Positions 1 to 12,838 are shown, numbered from the stretch's first letter. The stretch is 64,000 nt of DNA from Lentinus brumalis (GCA_001792895.1 MARA01000018.1:496001-560000), one strand, 5' to 3'. Notes: generated by a model not told the origin, from the letters alone. Made by a program: numbers and translations.

Positions 1-426
1 ATCGTCAAGTACATCAACTTCCCCGTCATCTTCTCTGGGGTCGGCCTCATCCCGCCCGCGAGCGCGGTCAACTACGTACCCTGGGCGATCTTCGCGTTCA
101 TCTTCAACTACGTCATTCGCCGCCGTCACTTCTCGTGGTGGACAAAGTACAACTGTGAGTGTCTGCCCCAACTTTCGTACGAAAGGGGGACGCTGACAGC
201 GCGGACTTGCGCAACAGATATCCTGTCTGCTGGCCTGGACTCTGGCGTCGCCATCTCGGTGATCCTCATCTTCTTCTGCCTGCAGTACCCCAAGAACGGC
301 ACGATCGGCGAGACCACTCTCACGAAGTGGTGGGGCAACACCGTTGGCGTCAACACCGCCGACGCCAACTCAGTCGCCTTCTTGCCCATCCCTGCGAAGG
401 GCTGGTTCGGTCCCGACTCGTGGTGA
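1..426 (+). CDS. OPT family oligopeptide transporter, C-terminal part (5' end outside window)
   Basis: This is the last part of a multi-pass plasma-membrane proton-coupled oligopeptide/peptide-derivative transporter. Exons are <1..154 and 218..426, separated by a 63-bp GT-AG intron. The visible protein contains the motif NFPVIFSG, then [11 protein letters not shown], a membrane segment, [13 protein letters not shown] and a final membrane helix ending FCLQYPKNG, followed by a TKWWGNTV motif and the terminus FGPDSW. The same segments recur in the same order and with the same first intron position in the complete OPT gene at 8544-11545, so the two are tandem paralogs about 8 kb apart on the same strand. 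The substrate cannot be inferred. The only unusual point is the C-terminus: here the final residues are read without an intron, while the paralog needs an extra splice to reach them. Confidence 0.9.
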   Translation: MVKYINFPVIFSGVGLIPPASAVNYVPWAIFAFIFNYVIRRRHFSWWTKYNCECLPQLSYERGTLTARTCATDILSAGLDSGVAISVILIFFCLQYPKNGTIGETTLTKWWGNTVGVNTADANSVAFLPIPAKGWFGPDSW

Positions 427-1650
427 GTCCGCGCGCGGGTGCGTCTTATGTAGTTACAGCTGCGTCAAGCGCATGGGGATTCTTGTTGTACCAATTATTG
501 TAGAGTACGTATCATTCAGGTATCATTGTTGCGTTGCTGTGCTCTTGGGTGGTTGTGTCAGATACCGAAGTGTCTGCACGTCACGCTGTATGGTCACAAT
601 GTGGTGGAATGCTCATCGCGTTTCGAGTCTGATCGATGGTTAAGCATTTTTTTTCGCGTCGGCACGCACTCTGGGGTAGACTCAAGCTGAAAATGCGTGC
701 GGCTGCTCGAAAGCCTCCGTGACAATTTTTGAACCACCGCCTGCAAACCTCCTCAGCCGGCTGTCGCCGTCACCACGATCGCGTCGTCTCGGATCTGCGA
801 GGCGGGACACGCGATCTGGAATCGGGGCGACGTGTGGGGCACGCGCGATCATTGGCTTGTGGACCAGTGGCGCCGCCGCGGCCATCGTGCCCAGTCGTGC
901 CCGTACGTGCCCAACTGTGAGTACATGCCAAGTACTTAGGTACATAGTACATGCTATGTACACGGTTCGCCGTAGTTCGAACTTATCGAGTATGTAAGCA
1001 GCCAGAACCACCATGCATAGATCAGTGTGTTCATCAGTGAAAGGGCATCTAGCAAGCTAACCTACCTGTATTGTTACGCACGCTCCAGTTATGTCTAGGC
1101 CCTCGTTTCCAAAGCTACTGTCTTCCGGAGGCCGATATCACGGTTCGCTTGTTCGCTTGTGCAGGGTTGGTGAGGACACTGAGGAGCGCCTAAGGAGCGC
1201 CCGGTTCCCGAAGTTCGAACCGCCCGCGATTGATGCATGTGAACGTTGATGGTTGAAGCGCTGCTGCCGCCACCGTTTCGACAGTTACCTCCACCATGTC
1301 TGCGAACATCGTGCTGAATTGCGGCTAATGGCGATATACATGCAGTCTATACCATGACGGTTTGCCAAGTCTCGGCCAAATCCCCGAGCCAAGACACTTG
1401 CTGGAAGATGCTAGGCCCAAGTTTCGGACCCTGTCGTCATCGTGTGCTCCATCTCCGGTCCAAGACACAATGCACCCACGCTGACAACGTCAGGCCGAGA
1501 TGGAATATATGCGCTTCAGAAACAGAAATAGACCCGCGGACGCAACGCGGGACGACTTCTCCTCCTCTTCTTGCCCTTGACATACACCGCTGCAGTGTAT
1601 ACCTCGGCGAGGGCCTCTGCACAAGTTCTGAGCACTAGCAGCTGACTCGG
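427..1650. other. intergenic, no gene recognised
   Basis: About 1.2 kb between the OPT 3' end and the glycosidase start. Only short, overlapping, low-quality ORFs occur on both strands, with no recognisable domain and no consistent splice sites. It holds a short perfect inverted repeat at 940-961 and a CT-rich stretch just before the glycosidase start, which is likely its core promoter. Confidence 0.6.
940..961. repeat. short perfect inverted repeat (8-bp arms)
   Basis: GTACATAG at 940-947 and CTATGTAC at 954-961 are exact reverse complements around a 6-nt spacer. It lies in a GTAC-rich intergenic tract. It is too short to call a terminator or a transposon end. Confidence 0.6.
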
Positions 1651-3260
1651 ATGATCGTGAACTGCTCTTATCTGCGATCTCTGGCTGCCGGCGGCCTCCT
1701 TCTCGCTGCGTCGACGTCATTTGTGCCAGTGCGCGCACAGAGCCTCACCAACGACCAGCTCGACCAAGTGAAGGCGCGCCTCGCAGAGGGCGCAACACAC
1801 AGGTGCGTCAGTTCCTTACTCTGCTGCGAACGGCATAGCTCACGCAACTCAGCTGGGAGATCGGGACACGGGCGCAAGCACTCATTGAGTCCGATACGCC
1901 TTCCTGGTCCGTGCTCAACTCGAGCTCCCTACCTCCATCGCACTCTGCACCCTCGTCGCTCGACGAGGTCATTTCCATCGCAAGCTCTGTGGTCAAGAAC
2001 CGCACGAGCAGCAAGATCAATGGCCCGCAGCCCTTGATGGACGCGAACGGAGGTGCAGCGGGGGACCCACCGAGCATCGGCGTCGCGGTGCTACTCGCGA
2101 ACTGGACGGGCGCGGGCTCGCAGGACAATGTGGACTATGCGGGGGCGGCGACGGATCAGCTGGAGTATCTGCTGGAGAAGGTGCCAAAGACTAGCGATGG
2201 GGCCATCTCGCACCGGTCGGAGCAGGTAGCGCTGTGGTGAGTACTTATCTCATATTCCGCTCCTTCCCTTTACGGCCGCAGTGGTTAGATAACTGGTGTG
2301 GAGCAAGAAGGAGGAGGGTTAATTGGGTCCCGAATAGTGGCTGACGCCCACTGTGCAGGTCTGACTTCGTATACATGGTCCCGCCATTCCTGGCGTACTA
2401 CGGCGTTCTGACACAAAACCAAAGTCTGGTGCAAGCCGCCTACGACCAGTGTCGTCTGTATCGACAATATCTCGTGGATGACGACGCTGGCGGTATGTGG
2501 AAGCACATAGCAATGGGCAGCACCCCCGACAACGGACACTGGACTACTGGTAAGTCGCGTATTAACCCCCAGCCTGCATGAGCTAACGTGCGACTTCAAC
2601 TCGGTAGGGAACGGATGGGCCGCGGGTGGGATGCTGCGTGTGCTTGGGACGATCCAGCATTCTCAGTACTCGAAAAGCATGAAGAACCAGGCTAACGACC
2701 TCCGGAACTGGGTCGTCGAGATCCATAACGGTATATACCCCCATCAGGTGAGTTTTTATCACCACCGTCAATTATTTTCTCACCTTACGCTTGTGTAGCA
2801 ATCAACGGGGCTGTTCAAGAACTACGCGGATAACAGCTCGACGTTCGAGGACGCCTCCGGCACCGCGATCCTCGCAAGCACAGTCTACCGCCTCGCCCTC
2901 CTCGCGGACGTCCACACGCACCTCCCCGCCGCTGAGAAGAGCCGCGCCGCCCTCTTCGCCCCGGCGTCGCCCTCGTCCTCCTCCACGAGCACCGCCCCGT
3001 CCTCGTCGTCCACGTCGTCGACCCTCGCTCACTTCACATCCGACATGTGGCTGACCCCCGTGGTCAACCCGGACTCGATCGGGAGCCAGGGTAGCCGGAG
3101 CCCCGAGGGCCAGGCGTTCGTCGTCGAAATGTACGCTGCGTACCGCGACTGGGTCGACGCTGGATCCCCTGGGGCGAACGCCGGTGTGCGAGCGCGCGCG
3201 GCAGGAGGAGCGGTCTTGCTCGCCTTCGTGTGCTCTGTGCTTTTGCTATTCGCGGCATGA
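1651..3260 (+). CDS. secreted, probably GPI-anchored six-hairpin glycosidase (GH88/GH105-like)
   Basis: Five exons: 1651..1802, 1853..2236, 2359..2549, 2608..2747, 2799..3260, giving 442 aa. Residues 1-29 form a signal peptide (hydrophobic GGLLLAAS core, cleavage near VRA-QS). The centre carries the (alpha/alpha)6 signature of unsaturated glycuronyl hydrolases: WSDFVYMVPPFLAYYG, then a GMWKHIA turn and GNGWAAGGMLRVLG. These match the family blocks that shape the active-site cleft. A Ser/Thr/Pro-rich linker (about residues 330-370) precedes a terminal hydrophobic tail ending VLLLFAA with no charged residue after it, typical of a GPI-attachment signal. The inferred role is removal of terminal sugars from cell-wall or pectic oligosaccharides at the cell surface. 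The exact GH family (GH105 versus a related six-hairpin group annotated YteR-like in fungi) is uncertain, and the catalytic Asp was not assigned. Confidence 0.85.
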
Positions 3261-3560
3261 CCGACGACGGATTTCGACGGTTATTTAGTATTCGGTATTC
3301 ATGCCCGGACATGCTACTTGAGAGAACTTTCACGGACGTTAGAGGTTATTATCTCAGGATCAGTTTCTGTCTTTTTCGTGTTGCTGCGCTCCTTGCTTTT
3401 CGGACCCTACGTTGTTGTACCTCGCTGTAGACTGTACTGTACTTTACCCTGGCATTACAGTAATGCAAACCTTCTTGCGGACTGGGGCAGGGATCATAAT
3501 GTGATAAGTACGGCAAAAAGGTCTCAGACAGCCCATTGCAAAAAAAAAAAGGGGAAGATT

Positions 3561-3659
3561 AGCCCACCGCGAGGGTCGAACTCGCAGCCTTCAGATTGTC
3601 CCAAACTAAGCTGGTCATGGATAAGAGTCTGACGCTCTATCCGATTGAGCTAGGCGGGC
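3561..3659 (-). tRNA. tRNA-Lys(CTT) with a 25-nt intron
   Basis: On the minus strand GCCCGCC (5' acceptor arm) pairs with GGTGGGC, with T as discriminator. The D-arm is GCTC...GAGC, and the TTCGACC T-loop is flanked by GCGAG/CTCGC. The anticodon stem TCAGA/TCTGA encloses CTCTTA, giving anticodon CTT. An intron of about 25 nt interrupts the loop one base 3' of the anticodon, the canonical nuclear tRNA intron site. A downstream A-run on the + strand (3541-3550) reads as a T-run on the transcribed strand, a plausible Pol III terminator. Confidence 0.93.
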
Positions 3660-3887
3660 CATGCAGAACAATTGACCCATGCTTCCTCAATGCGCCCGCA
3701 GCAAGTTGCCCAACGCGATCACATGATACGTGGGAAAACTGCACGGCGCTTTTGCACTGGCACTGCAGTCTGGAGGTCGCGATATGCCAACGACCAGAAG
3801 CTCTTCCTCGACGACCAGGACCTTTTGCTCATCATCATCAACTTCCTCTGCATCTCACTACGCGGTTATATTTCTTGGTTTTTGACG

Positions 3888-6373
3888 ATGTCGGGCGGTC
3901 CGGCTTATATTGGTAAACCTCCCCCGCAATGGACGCGAAAGCGAAGAGAATGGGAGCAACAACGAGCGCGAGAGCGAGAATTAGCAGAGCAAGAACGGGA
4001 GCTCTCCCCGGCAGTCCCGGATCCGCCTGTGACGCCCTCACGTAGCGCGATTTTTGGGTCACCCAACAAATCTGCGCGTGTATACAAGACTTATGCCCAC
4101 AAACGGGCGCGATCCCAAGCCAGTTCCGTCGCAGGCGAGCCAGACGATGCGCATGATGGCGGTGAGTAATGTCGCGGATATATGCTCCTTGATGAGTGTT
4201 GAGGATGTTGTAGCGTCGCGAGAATCTTCACCTGAGCCTTCCCCCACTAAAGATTCGCATATACCCGCACATACCGAAACAGAACCCTCGTCAACGCGCG
4301 CGAAGAGAGCACACAGTCGATCAACACGCCAAGTCGCGACTTCCTCCTCGAACATCCGTCCCCACCCGTCCTCTCCCTCTGTCTTCGTGGAATTAACGTC
4401 CCGCCGTCATCCCCCACCCGCACAGTCCAACGCCACAGCACATACCACAAGTGTAGAACGCACTAGAGGGCGTTCGCGCGAGACGAAGGGGATTGCTCTT
4501 CCCAGTCCTTCATCGACCTCCGAAGAGAACGGCGACTCGCGTCCGAGAAAGCGGGCCCGCGTGCCTTCCGGTCCCAGCATGTCGCTCAGTGAGGCGCTAA
4601 ACCACTCCTTCGCCAGGACGAACTCTGCCCACGCATCCCCGATAAGTGCTACTCCTGCCTCTTTCGCTTCAGTGTCCCTTCCCACTGCAAGTTCTTCCGC
4701 ACTTTCCAATGCGAACGCCTTACTCAAGCGCAAGCCGGGCAGGCCGCGTGGACGCGGGCGAGGGCGGGGGCTGGCTCCACTGGATCCTGTGGTTCCTCAT
4801 AGTGCGCTGGGGAGTGCCGCAGGTCAGGTTCCCTCCAGTGCTGTGCGCGCCCCGACATCGGCTGCGGGAAGCGGGGTGGCTTCTTCGAGCCACGCACAGC
4901 CCATAATGGCGGAAGAAGAGGAGGAATCCGTTGATGAAGACGTTGCTCCAGTGGTTCCAGCCAAGCGACCTCGCGGCCGGCCACGCAAGAATTCGGCGCC
5001 GCAGCCCCCTTCGCGAACGTCTTCTCGACCGCGCCGGTCCGTATCTCGTCGACGGAGCTCACAGCAGCCGCAGCTGTCTTCGGACTCGGAGACAGTCGCC
5101 GCACAACTCTTGCAAGACTTCGACAGTCCTTCTCAAATCAACTTGCAACAATCTGTGGACGTCCTCCCTGTAGCCAGGGCTCTCGAGGAACAAGCGATGC
5201 GGGAAGCAGACCAGTCTTCCTCTTCCGCGAAGCGACCTCGGGGACGCCCGAAGGGGAGCAAGAACAAGGCTACTTTGGAGCGAGAGGCATCGGCTGTGGA
5301 TGTTCGCCATGTAGCGACAGCGCTCGAGGACCATGAGATACAGGGGGCGGGACCCTCATCCCCACCGCGCCCTCGGGGCCGTCCGAAGGGAAGCAAGAAC
5401 AGGTCTACTCTGGAGCGGGAAGCACTCGCCAGAGCCGCAGCTGATCAATCTCTCGCTGCAATCCCCATCGTACCCGCACCTGCCCCAGTCAAACGCGGCC
5501 CAGGCCGACCCCGGAAGAGCGCTCCCAATCCCCCGACCTTGCCACTTGCAGAGACTGTCGACTACATGGAACCCCTCAAAGATCCAGACGCGGAGGACGT
5601 CCCTCATCCTTCGACGCTCCATCCCGGCCGCCGCGGCCGCTCCCGCACGCGGCGGAACAGCACTCCAGCAGCATCCTCTGACTCTCACGCTTACTATCTT
5701 GACATGACGACCCTGCAGTGGAAGCCCCGCGCGCGGTCTGCCTCCGCCTCCCCATCGAAACGCCTGATGAAAGCAGTGGCGGGAGGCAACGAGTATCAGA
5801 CGAGCGGCCGACTGTGTGCGGCTCTCAAGCAGAAGCTGCTGCAGGCGCCGCATCCGAAGACCAAGGAGACCTCGACCCCGGACAAGGACGACGCGTTGCG
5901 GGTTTCGCGGTCGGGCGTGCTCTTGCTCGGAGACCGGGGAGCGGAGGAGGCGGCACCCACGCAGGTGTTTAGCGGCTGCTGGGAGGTTCTTGCGGACAAG
6001 AATGCTGTGTGCGACGACGCGCTCGCGCTCAAGACCCTGCACGACGTCGTGAAGCGGTTGGGTATATGTATCAGGTACGTCTTGCGTCTCGACGACCCTG
6101 CCTTTCGAGGTCTGTCGCGCTGACGTTTGTCTCTTTCGCAGCTTTGGCGAGGATGGCCCGATACTCGCTAGGTCCGACGATGGGCGCACGGTCGCGGTTG
6201 CGGTCCCGTGCGGGTGTCTTTCTCTGCAAGAGCGCTCGTCGTCATCGGGCGGTACTAAGTCTTCCTCGCCGCTTGAATGTGCGGGGGAGATGACGGTGAG
6301 CGTCACCGAACAAGAGGAGGAGAGCTTCCCCGGGGCGAAGGTTCATCGCATCACCGTTAGTGTTATGCACTAG
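3888..6373 (+). CDS. AT-hook DNA-binding protein with at least five AT-hooks
   Basis: Exons 3888..4161, 4214..6074 and 6142..6373 (788 aa). Five classic AT-hook cores (GRP flanked by basic residues) occur at about residues 264 (KRKPGRPRGRGRG), 342 (KRPRGRPRKN), 430 (KRPRGRPKGSKN), 477 (RPRGRPKGSKN) and 517 (KRGPGRPRKS). A weaker basic GRRGRSRTRR patch lies near 563. AT-hooks bind the minor groove of AT-rich DNA, so a nuclear chromatin or architectural role is inferred. The N-terminus (from MSGGPAYIGKPPP) has a highly charged RE-rich helix. The C-terminal 200 residues contain a compact region, ending in the third exon, that I do not recognise. The two near-identical PRGRPKGSKN hooks suggest internal duplication. 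The alternative start at 3672 is disfavoured because it adds a sequence that overlaps the upstream tRNA region. Confidence 0.88.
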
Positions 6374-8543
6374 CGCGGCGTCGGCGTCGTGATTTGGTTC
6401 TTCCACGCATATGTATAGTACACGGGGAGGTTGGGTTCTCCTGCGGTTGTTTCGTTTGATTCGTCTTTGTATCGCTGTCCCGGCTGCCCTTACCAGCATT
6501 TCATTCGAGCTTTGGTCTGCTCTGCTGGTGCTGTACCAGTATGTGTATCATTTGGTTCATCTTTATGGCATGTTGCATGAATACGATAGCTTATGACACA
6601 CGAGTCCGATTCAGTCGCGGTATGCAGTTGCACAGATAACACGTGGTACGAATGAGTCTTGTGGTTAAATCACTTTCCATTAGTTCCTTTTGCCCTCCGC
6701 ACAATTCGCACACGTTCCTCGTTGTTCCGGTGAGCTGTTCACATTTCTTCAGCGGAGGCAAACTTACCTGAGCGACAAGTAGTTCCTCACGTTCACCTTG
6801 GACTATCATCAGTCGGCGCAGGCATGCAGGACAACAGCCACTTGCCGGCCGCTGGAACGGTGAGTCTACTCAGGCTCGGATGTTGAGGCTGAGGCACTGA
6901 CTTGTGGTGCGTTGCCAGGTGTAACGCCGCTTGACTTCGAGGACTTGCTGATGTAGTTCATCTCCGACTGCGGCTCATATGAAAACCACGTGGGCTTCCT
7001 TCCTACTGAAGGACATATGTACGCAGCTCCTCACACCAACTTCGCAAGAAAAAGCTCCGCCCGGAAGGCCAGCTTCTCCCCCGAGTCACCGGCCTGCTTC
7101 ATGAGGTGCGATATCATTGATGCTTTTATGAGTTGTTCAGCGTAACGGGCCTTCGCAACATGTCATACACTGCGCCTTCCTCCGACTTATCATCTTGGCC
7201 ATTCGGCGCGTTGACGAATGAACGAACATAGAAGTATTCAACCGGCCAATGTACGGTCACCCCTTGGGCGTCGTCCCGCTGAATCGCGGACTTCTAAGGC
7301 AGCTTTCTCAACGACCCCCGGACAGGCGAGCGGAGCGTACGAAGTTCAAGATCTTTATTACTCTGCAGTCCGTTCTTTCCGGAGCAGCCTCTTTCAGCTC
7401 TTGCTGTTGTGAGCCCGGGCGATCGACTGCTCGCTGGAGCCTGGAGGCAGCTGGAACCTGAAGACCTTTGAAGCCGAAGACATGGGAGGATCGGAATCTC
7501 GGTTAATCTTGTTCCTGATTTCTGATCGCTTCGGCAGCTCCGCCTTATTAAGTATCGCGGAGACGGATCCAGTGCAGTCCGTTGTTGCCGGAAACAAAGT
7601 CCATCTCTTTCTGTACGGAGTATAGTATGTACTTCTGAGTGTCTGGAGACTTCGACAGACCTTGCACCCAGGACAATCTGTCGCAAAATATCGAAGTGCT
7701 CGACGTCAACTTAGGAGAACCTCACGAACCCACGATAAGCTTAGCGTCGGCCCGGCCTCTGTGCCTTGCGCCACCGCTTGATGGCACGTATGAGGGGAAA
7801 GCGGACGATTTGGTCATCGCAGGTTCCCAAGTTGCTCTTTCACCATCACCTTCCTCACGTTGTCGACGCATCGGACGGTGAAGCGTACGCGCGACGCAGC
7901 GGCGCCTGCTACACAGCCATGGAGGAAGAACAGTTCCACGTCCAGGATGTGCCGAGGGTAGGCCCGCGCTACATGGAGGTGAGTAAAAGCTTCTCCGCAT
8001 GGTACAGCACCCCTTCCCCACATGCTACGCGAGAGACTTCGAGTTGACGGAGGGGAGCAGGAGGCAGCGGGTGCGTAGAGCGGGGACAGCGCAGGATGCA
8101 ATGGGTGAGGGCGTCGGACAGCTCACGGGACCATCTGCCTCTTACCCTCTTGTTGGTCATTAGTGACCTGAGAGGATTCCGCTCGCCTTTGGCTACCATA
8201 CTACGGACATGCTCCCCTGCAATTATTGTCGTTCATTTTCTGGTTCCTCTCGAGAACACACCCTTCTTTATCATCCTGGCAGCGGAGCACGCATGGTGGA
8301 CATCCCTTGGATATCCCACTGCGCCCCTTCGCTGCGGCATCTGAACCAGTATAGCATGTGCCACCGTCCAGGGGCGTTGTCGCTCTCACGTAATTAACAG
8401 CGCTCATAGCGCGCCCGATAGCGGTCGAGAAAGTGCCGGAGCACAGCGGCGAATTGATCACATCCGTCAACTCTACGCCCACCACTGATAGTCATATACG
8501 CTCTGCTCACGACTCTGTCCTCCTCTAGGTTTTGGCTCCCATC
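6374..8543. other. intergenic, no gene recognised
   Basis: About 2.2 kb. It contains only short ORFs without domains. A candidate start at 7919 encodes about 20 residues followed by a GTGAGT donor at 7979, and could in principle splice in frame to 8529 as an upstream exon of the next OPT gene. The intron would be about 550 bp, much longer than any other here, so I left it out. No repeat family was recognised. Confidence 0.5.
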
Positions 8544-11500
8544 ATGTCCCCGGCCTACCTTGGGGAGGAGACGCACTCCTTAGCCTCATTGCAGGAGAAC
8601 CTGGAGAAGCTAGCCGCTGTAGATGCGGAGAAGCACGGTAAGCGCTGCTCTAGTCTGTTGCTCTCCATGTCCTCTGACGAGCGACTGTGATACATCCCAT
8701 GCAGCAGTGCACCACGACCGGAGCCCGCATTACGATCAACACTTTGTCATACCGGAGGCCGAGTTTGACGATCCGAACTTTGACCCGGACGTGGTTATCC
8801 TCGGTGAGTGCATTGCATTGTCCATGGCTGAAGGACGTAGACTGAGAGGTGCGTCGTGGTGAAGATGACGACTCCCCATATCCTGAAGTCCGGTCTGCGG
8901 TGGCAAATACGGATGACCCGGACATGCCGGTCAACACCTTGCGTGCATGGGTCATAGGTATCCTCTGGTCGATCCTGCTTCCCGGCATGAATCAGTTCTT
9001 CTTCTTCCGATATCCTTCTATCACCGTCACTGGAGTAAGTTCCGATCTTTCCGCTCTACATCACCAGGTGAATGAGCGTGTTTCTAGATTACGGCACAAC
9101 TTCTGTCATACCCACTCGGCCGATTATGGGCATACGCCATGCCGCAAGTCAGAATATTCGGTCTGTCTGTCAACCCCGGACCGTTCACGGTGAAGGAGCA
9201 CGTCTTGATCACGATCATGGCCAACGTCGGCTTTCAGTCCGCATACGCGGTTAGTCTACCAATTCGATCCGCTTGCATCATATGCTCACTGCATCGTAGA
9301 CTGACATCCTCGCCGTCCAACGTGTATTCTACAACCAAGTGTATAGTTTTGCGTACCAGTGGATGTTGATCATGTCCACACAGTTGGTACGTTCGCAGAT
9401 TGCCTCCGTTGACGCTCTGTCTGAAGTTGTCCATAGATCGGATTCTCCATCGGCGGTATTGCACGCCGCTTCCTCGTCTCACCACCTTCCATGATCTGGC
9501 CGACCAACCTGGTCACCTGCGCTCTTTTCAACACACTCCACTCACAGCGATACGCTGGCATCGGTGGCCACGGCGGCATGTCCCGCGAGCGGTTCTTCTT
9601 CTACGCGTTCCTTGGCTCGTTCCTGTGGTTCTTTTTCCCCGGCTACATTTTCCAGGCCCTGAGTTACTTCAACTGGGTCTGCTGGATCGCTCCCAAGAAC
9701 ATCGTCATCAACCAGCTCTTCGGGTACTACACCGGGCTCGGCATGTCGCTCGTCACCTTCGACTGGTCACAGATCGCGTACAGTGGCATCGGTTCCCCGC
9801 TCGCGACCCCATGGTGGGCGGGAGCGAACGTCGCCGTCGGCTTCGTGTTCTTCTTCTGGATAATCACCCCGATCATTTACTACACCAACACGTGGTACTC
9901 ACAGTACATGCCAATGTCCACCCGCACATCCTACGACAACACTGGCAAGGTATACGACGTCAAACGTATCCTGTCCCCCCAAGCCACCCTCGACATCGAG
10001 AAGTATCGGGGGTACTCTCCCTTGTTCCTATCAACTACTTTCGCTATGACATACGGCCTCTCCTTCGCCGCAATCACCGCCACTATCATGCACACGATGC
10101 TGTATTTCCGGAAGCAGATCTGGATACAGAGTCGCAGGTCGCTTTCGGAACAGCCGGACGTCCATGCCCGCCTCATGTCGAGATACCCACAGGTTCCGGA
10201 ATGGTGGTACTCCATTATTTTCGGTGCGTACCTGTCACCTGGAGAGCGGAGCAGCGGGCTGATCTTTGAGCGTGCTAGTGACCATGTTTGCCTTCGCTGT
10301 CATCTCCATTGAGGTCTGGGACACACAGATGCCGGTTTGGGCACTCGTCCTAGGCCTGCTACTTTGTACGTCTTGTTTCCTAGTCTTTTGCCTGCTACCC
10401 CTTGACTCAAGATGGCCCTGTCAGCATTTGTCTACACCATCCCAGTGGGAATGATCCAAGCTATCACGAATCAACAGATTGGTTTGAAGTACGTCGTTCG
10501 ACTATCCCCATCTCTCACATCCTGAACGCCTCTTAGCGTGTTCGCGGAACTCATCATTGGATACGCGCTCCCCGGCCGACCTATCGCGATGATGATGTTC
10601 AAGACCTTTGGCTACACTACCATGACTCAGGCCTTGCAGTTCACTTCGGACTTCAAGCTCGGGCATTACATGAAGGTCCCGTACGTACCGGATACGCTTA
10701 CAACCACTACATTGCGCTGATCTCTAGCTCCACTTTGTAGGCCACGAGCTATGTTCTACACCCAGGTTGTCGCAGCCACGATCGCCTGTACCGTGCAGCT
10801 AGGCGTCCAGACCTGGATGTTCAGCCACATCCCGAACATGTGCGACCCCGGCCAGAAGGACCGCTTCATCTGCCCCTCAACAGAGGTCTTCGGGACTGCA
10901 TCTGTCATCTGGGGAGTCATTGGGCCGCAGCGGCAATTCTCCTCGGGCCAGATTTACTACGGCCTCGTCTACTTCTTCCTCATCGGCGCAATCTGTCCGC
11001 TCGCGGCATACCTCATCTCCCTGCGGTGGCAGAACTCGTTCTTGCGCTACGTCAACTTCCCCGTCATCTTCAACGGCACGCAATGGATACCTCCCGCTTC
11101 TGCGGTCAACTATGTGCCCTGGACGATCGTCGGCTTCATCTTCAACTACATCATCCGACGTCGACACTTCTCCTGGTGGACGAAATATAATTGTGAGTTG
11201 TCCCCATGCATCGTCTTGATCATGTCTTTGACTGACACGCGTTTTATACGTAGATATCCTGTCCGCAGCTTTGGATGCGGGAGTCGCGATCGCCATCATC
11301 TTCATCTACTTCTGCTTGCAATACCCCGCGAACGGCTCGATAGGCCTGCACACCATCCAGACATGGTGGGGCAACACCGTAGCTACCAACACGGCGGATT
11401 ACGGCGTGAAGGGCGCGGGCACGCCGCTGAGGGCTGTGCCTCCTGGCAGCACTTTCGGGTGAGTCGGAATCTACACTTGTTCACCTTCTGTGACATGGGC

Positions 11501-11545
11501 GCTGACGAAGTGGCGGTCGCCATCGTTAGGCCGTCAAAGTGGTAG
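8544..11545 (+). CDS. OPT family oligopeptide transporter, complete
   Basis: Twelve exons: 8544..8637, 8705..8803, 8847..9034, 9088..9249, 9300..9386, 9437..10223, 10279..10365, 10425..10488, 10537..10680, 10741..11192, 11254..11458, 11530..11545, summing to 794 aa, normal for OPT. The cytoplasmic N-terminus leads into [20 protein letters not shown] and [13 protein letters not shown], the conserved entry to the first membrane helix. About 14 hydrophobic segments follow, including [38 protein letters not shown] and NFPVIFNG. The last intron was placed by homology: without it the protein stops at FG, and with it a 16-nt exon adds PSKW, matching FGPDSW in the upstream paralog. The protein imports small peptides or peptide-like compounds across the plasma membrane; the substrate is unknown. 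The first intron-exon junctions (before 8847) are less certain than the rest. Confidence 0.92.
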
Positions 11546-12838
11546 GAGACTTAGACGTGGTGTTGAGGTTATCTTGGTAGTGTATATTATTGTTAGGTTA
11601 TCGCGTTGCTGTCTGCTGTCGGATGCTTTGTTGTACTCTGTAAGTAGCGTTACATTACGATCTTCCAGTATAACCTCTCTGTACGGTGCGGGTGAGGGTG
11701 AGACTGACTGACGGGCAGTCAATAATAGGGACATGACATGCCGCGGGGGTGTCAGAAGAGCTCAGTTTCTATGTGTGCGAGTGGCAGAGGCACCCACATG
11801 CTTATAGATGTGGCAGAACCGTTACCGATGTTCCCACCATAAGTATACGAAAGTTCATGATCATGTTCTGGGCTAGAAAACGCCATCGAGGATGAATGTC
11901 AGATTGCATGCTCGCTAGCATTCGCCCTTCCCTTACCTATGAACAAAATGGCTAAGGTCCGCAGAGGTCCGCGGGGGAGGTCAACTTCCAGACTAGCTTG
12001 AGGCGGTGAACCTTGGTTTACGTATGCCAAGCCTAAGTAGGGATGAGGCTGTGCACGTATATACGAGAGCATCCGCCCTCCTCCTCCTCGTCAACTCTTA
12101 CCGTCATGACACACGCAGGCATGTAGACAGTAGTCATTGACTCGTTTTATCGTCAAAAACTGATGCCAGCGTTGTTCAGGTCGTCGTTCAAGCGCATTCA
12201 AGGCTTCAGTCTGCGCGCTTTCTCTTTTGCCGGGCGCGCAGGCTTATTGTTTCAGAGATGAGTGAGTGGCATTTCTTACCGTTACCCAGACTGGCAGTAG
12301 ATGCGGAACTCGTTTCGATGCCTGCAGAAGGTCATATCCACCAGGGCATTCGTCCAGCGGACTACTTCGGCGGACTGTCCGCCGGCGCTGGCACCTTACG
12401 AGCCTGTGTGACTGTGTAACGCCTCGCAATGCTCACGCCGCTACGTGTAAAGCATGTACTTGTCGCCGTCATGTCACCCACTTTGGGTCAGCACAGCGTA
12501 TGCATTGGCGAGCAGCACGTCGGGCTATAGCAGCGATCGCAGCGTCGGGCCTGCATAGCGGCAGACGGCTGCGGTCAAGGCGGCGAGGATGAGAACCGCT
12601 CACCGAGGCGTGCGACAGGGTGAGACCAGCCACTGGGACATGTACAGTCTGCGGGATCTCGTTTGGCTGCGTACTGGTTGTGTGGTGTGTTGTCTAGTCG
12701 CTGGGACGTTCTCCATGCCTTCGGCGTGCGATTGACTGCGGGTTTGCATGGAAGCTGGGTCAGCTGGGACTGTAGATGGTCGCAGACGTATAGACCTCTG
12801 TCATTGGCATAATAGCTGTACTGACTTCGACACTGCAG
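11546..12838. other. intergenic, may hide the first exon(s) of the next gene
   Basis: About 1.3 kb between OPT and the small membrane-protein gene. A TATA-like stretch and CT-rich leader near 12056-12100 precede an ATG at about 12106. This would make a reasonable promoter and start, but no exon joins it convincingly to 12839. Other ORFs are short and lack domains. Confidence 0.45.

Noticed and set aside
5356..6306. 316-aa ORF on the minus strand inside the AT-hook gene
   Set aside because: Antisense shadow of a GC-rich coding exon; no domain, and the plus-strand protein has clear AT-hooks.
9400..10269. 289-aa plus-strand ORF overlapping the OPT gene
   Set aside because: It is the +1/+2 shadow of the large OPT exon; Arg/His/Pro-rich composition typical of out-of-frame reading.
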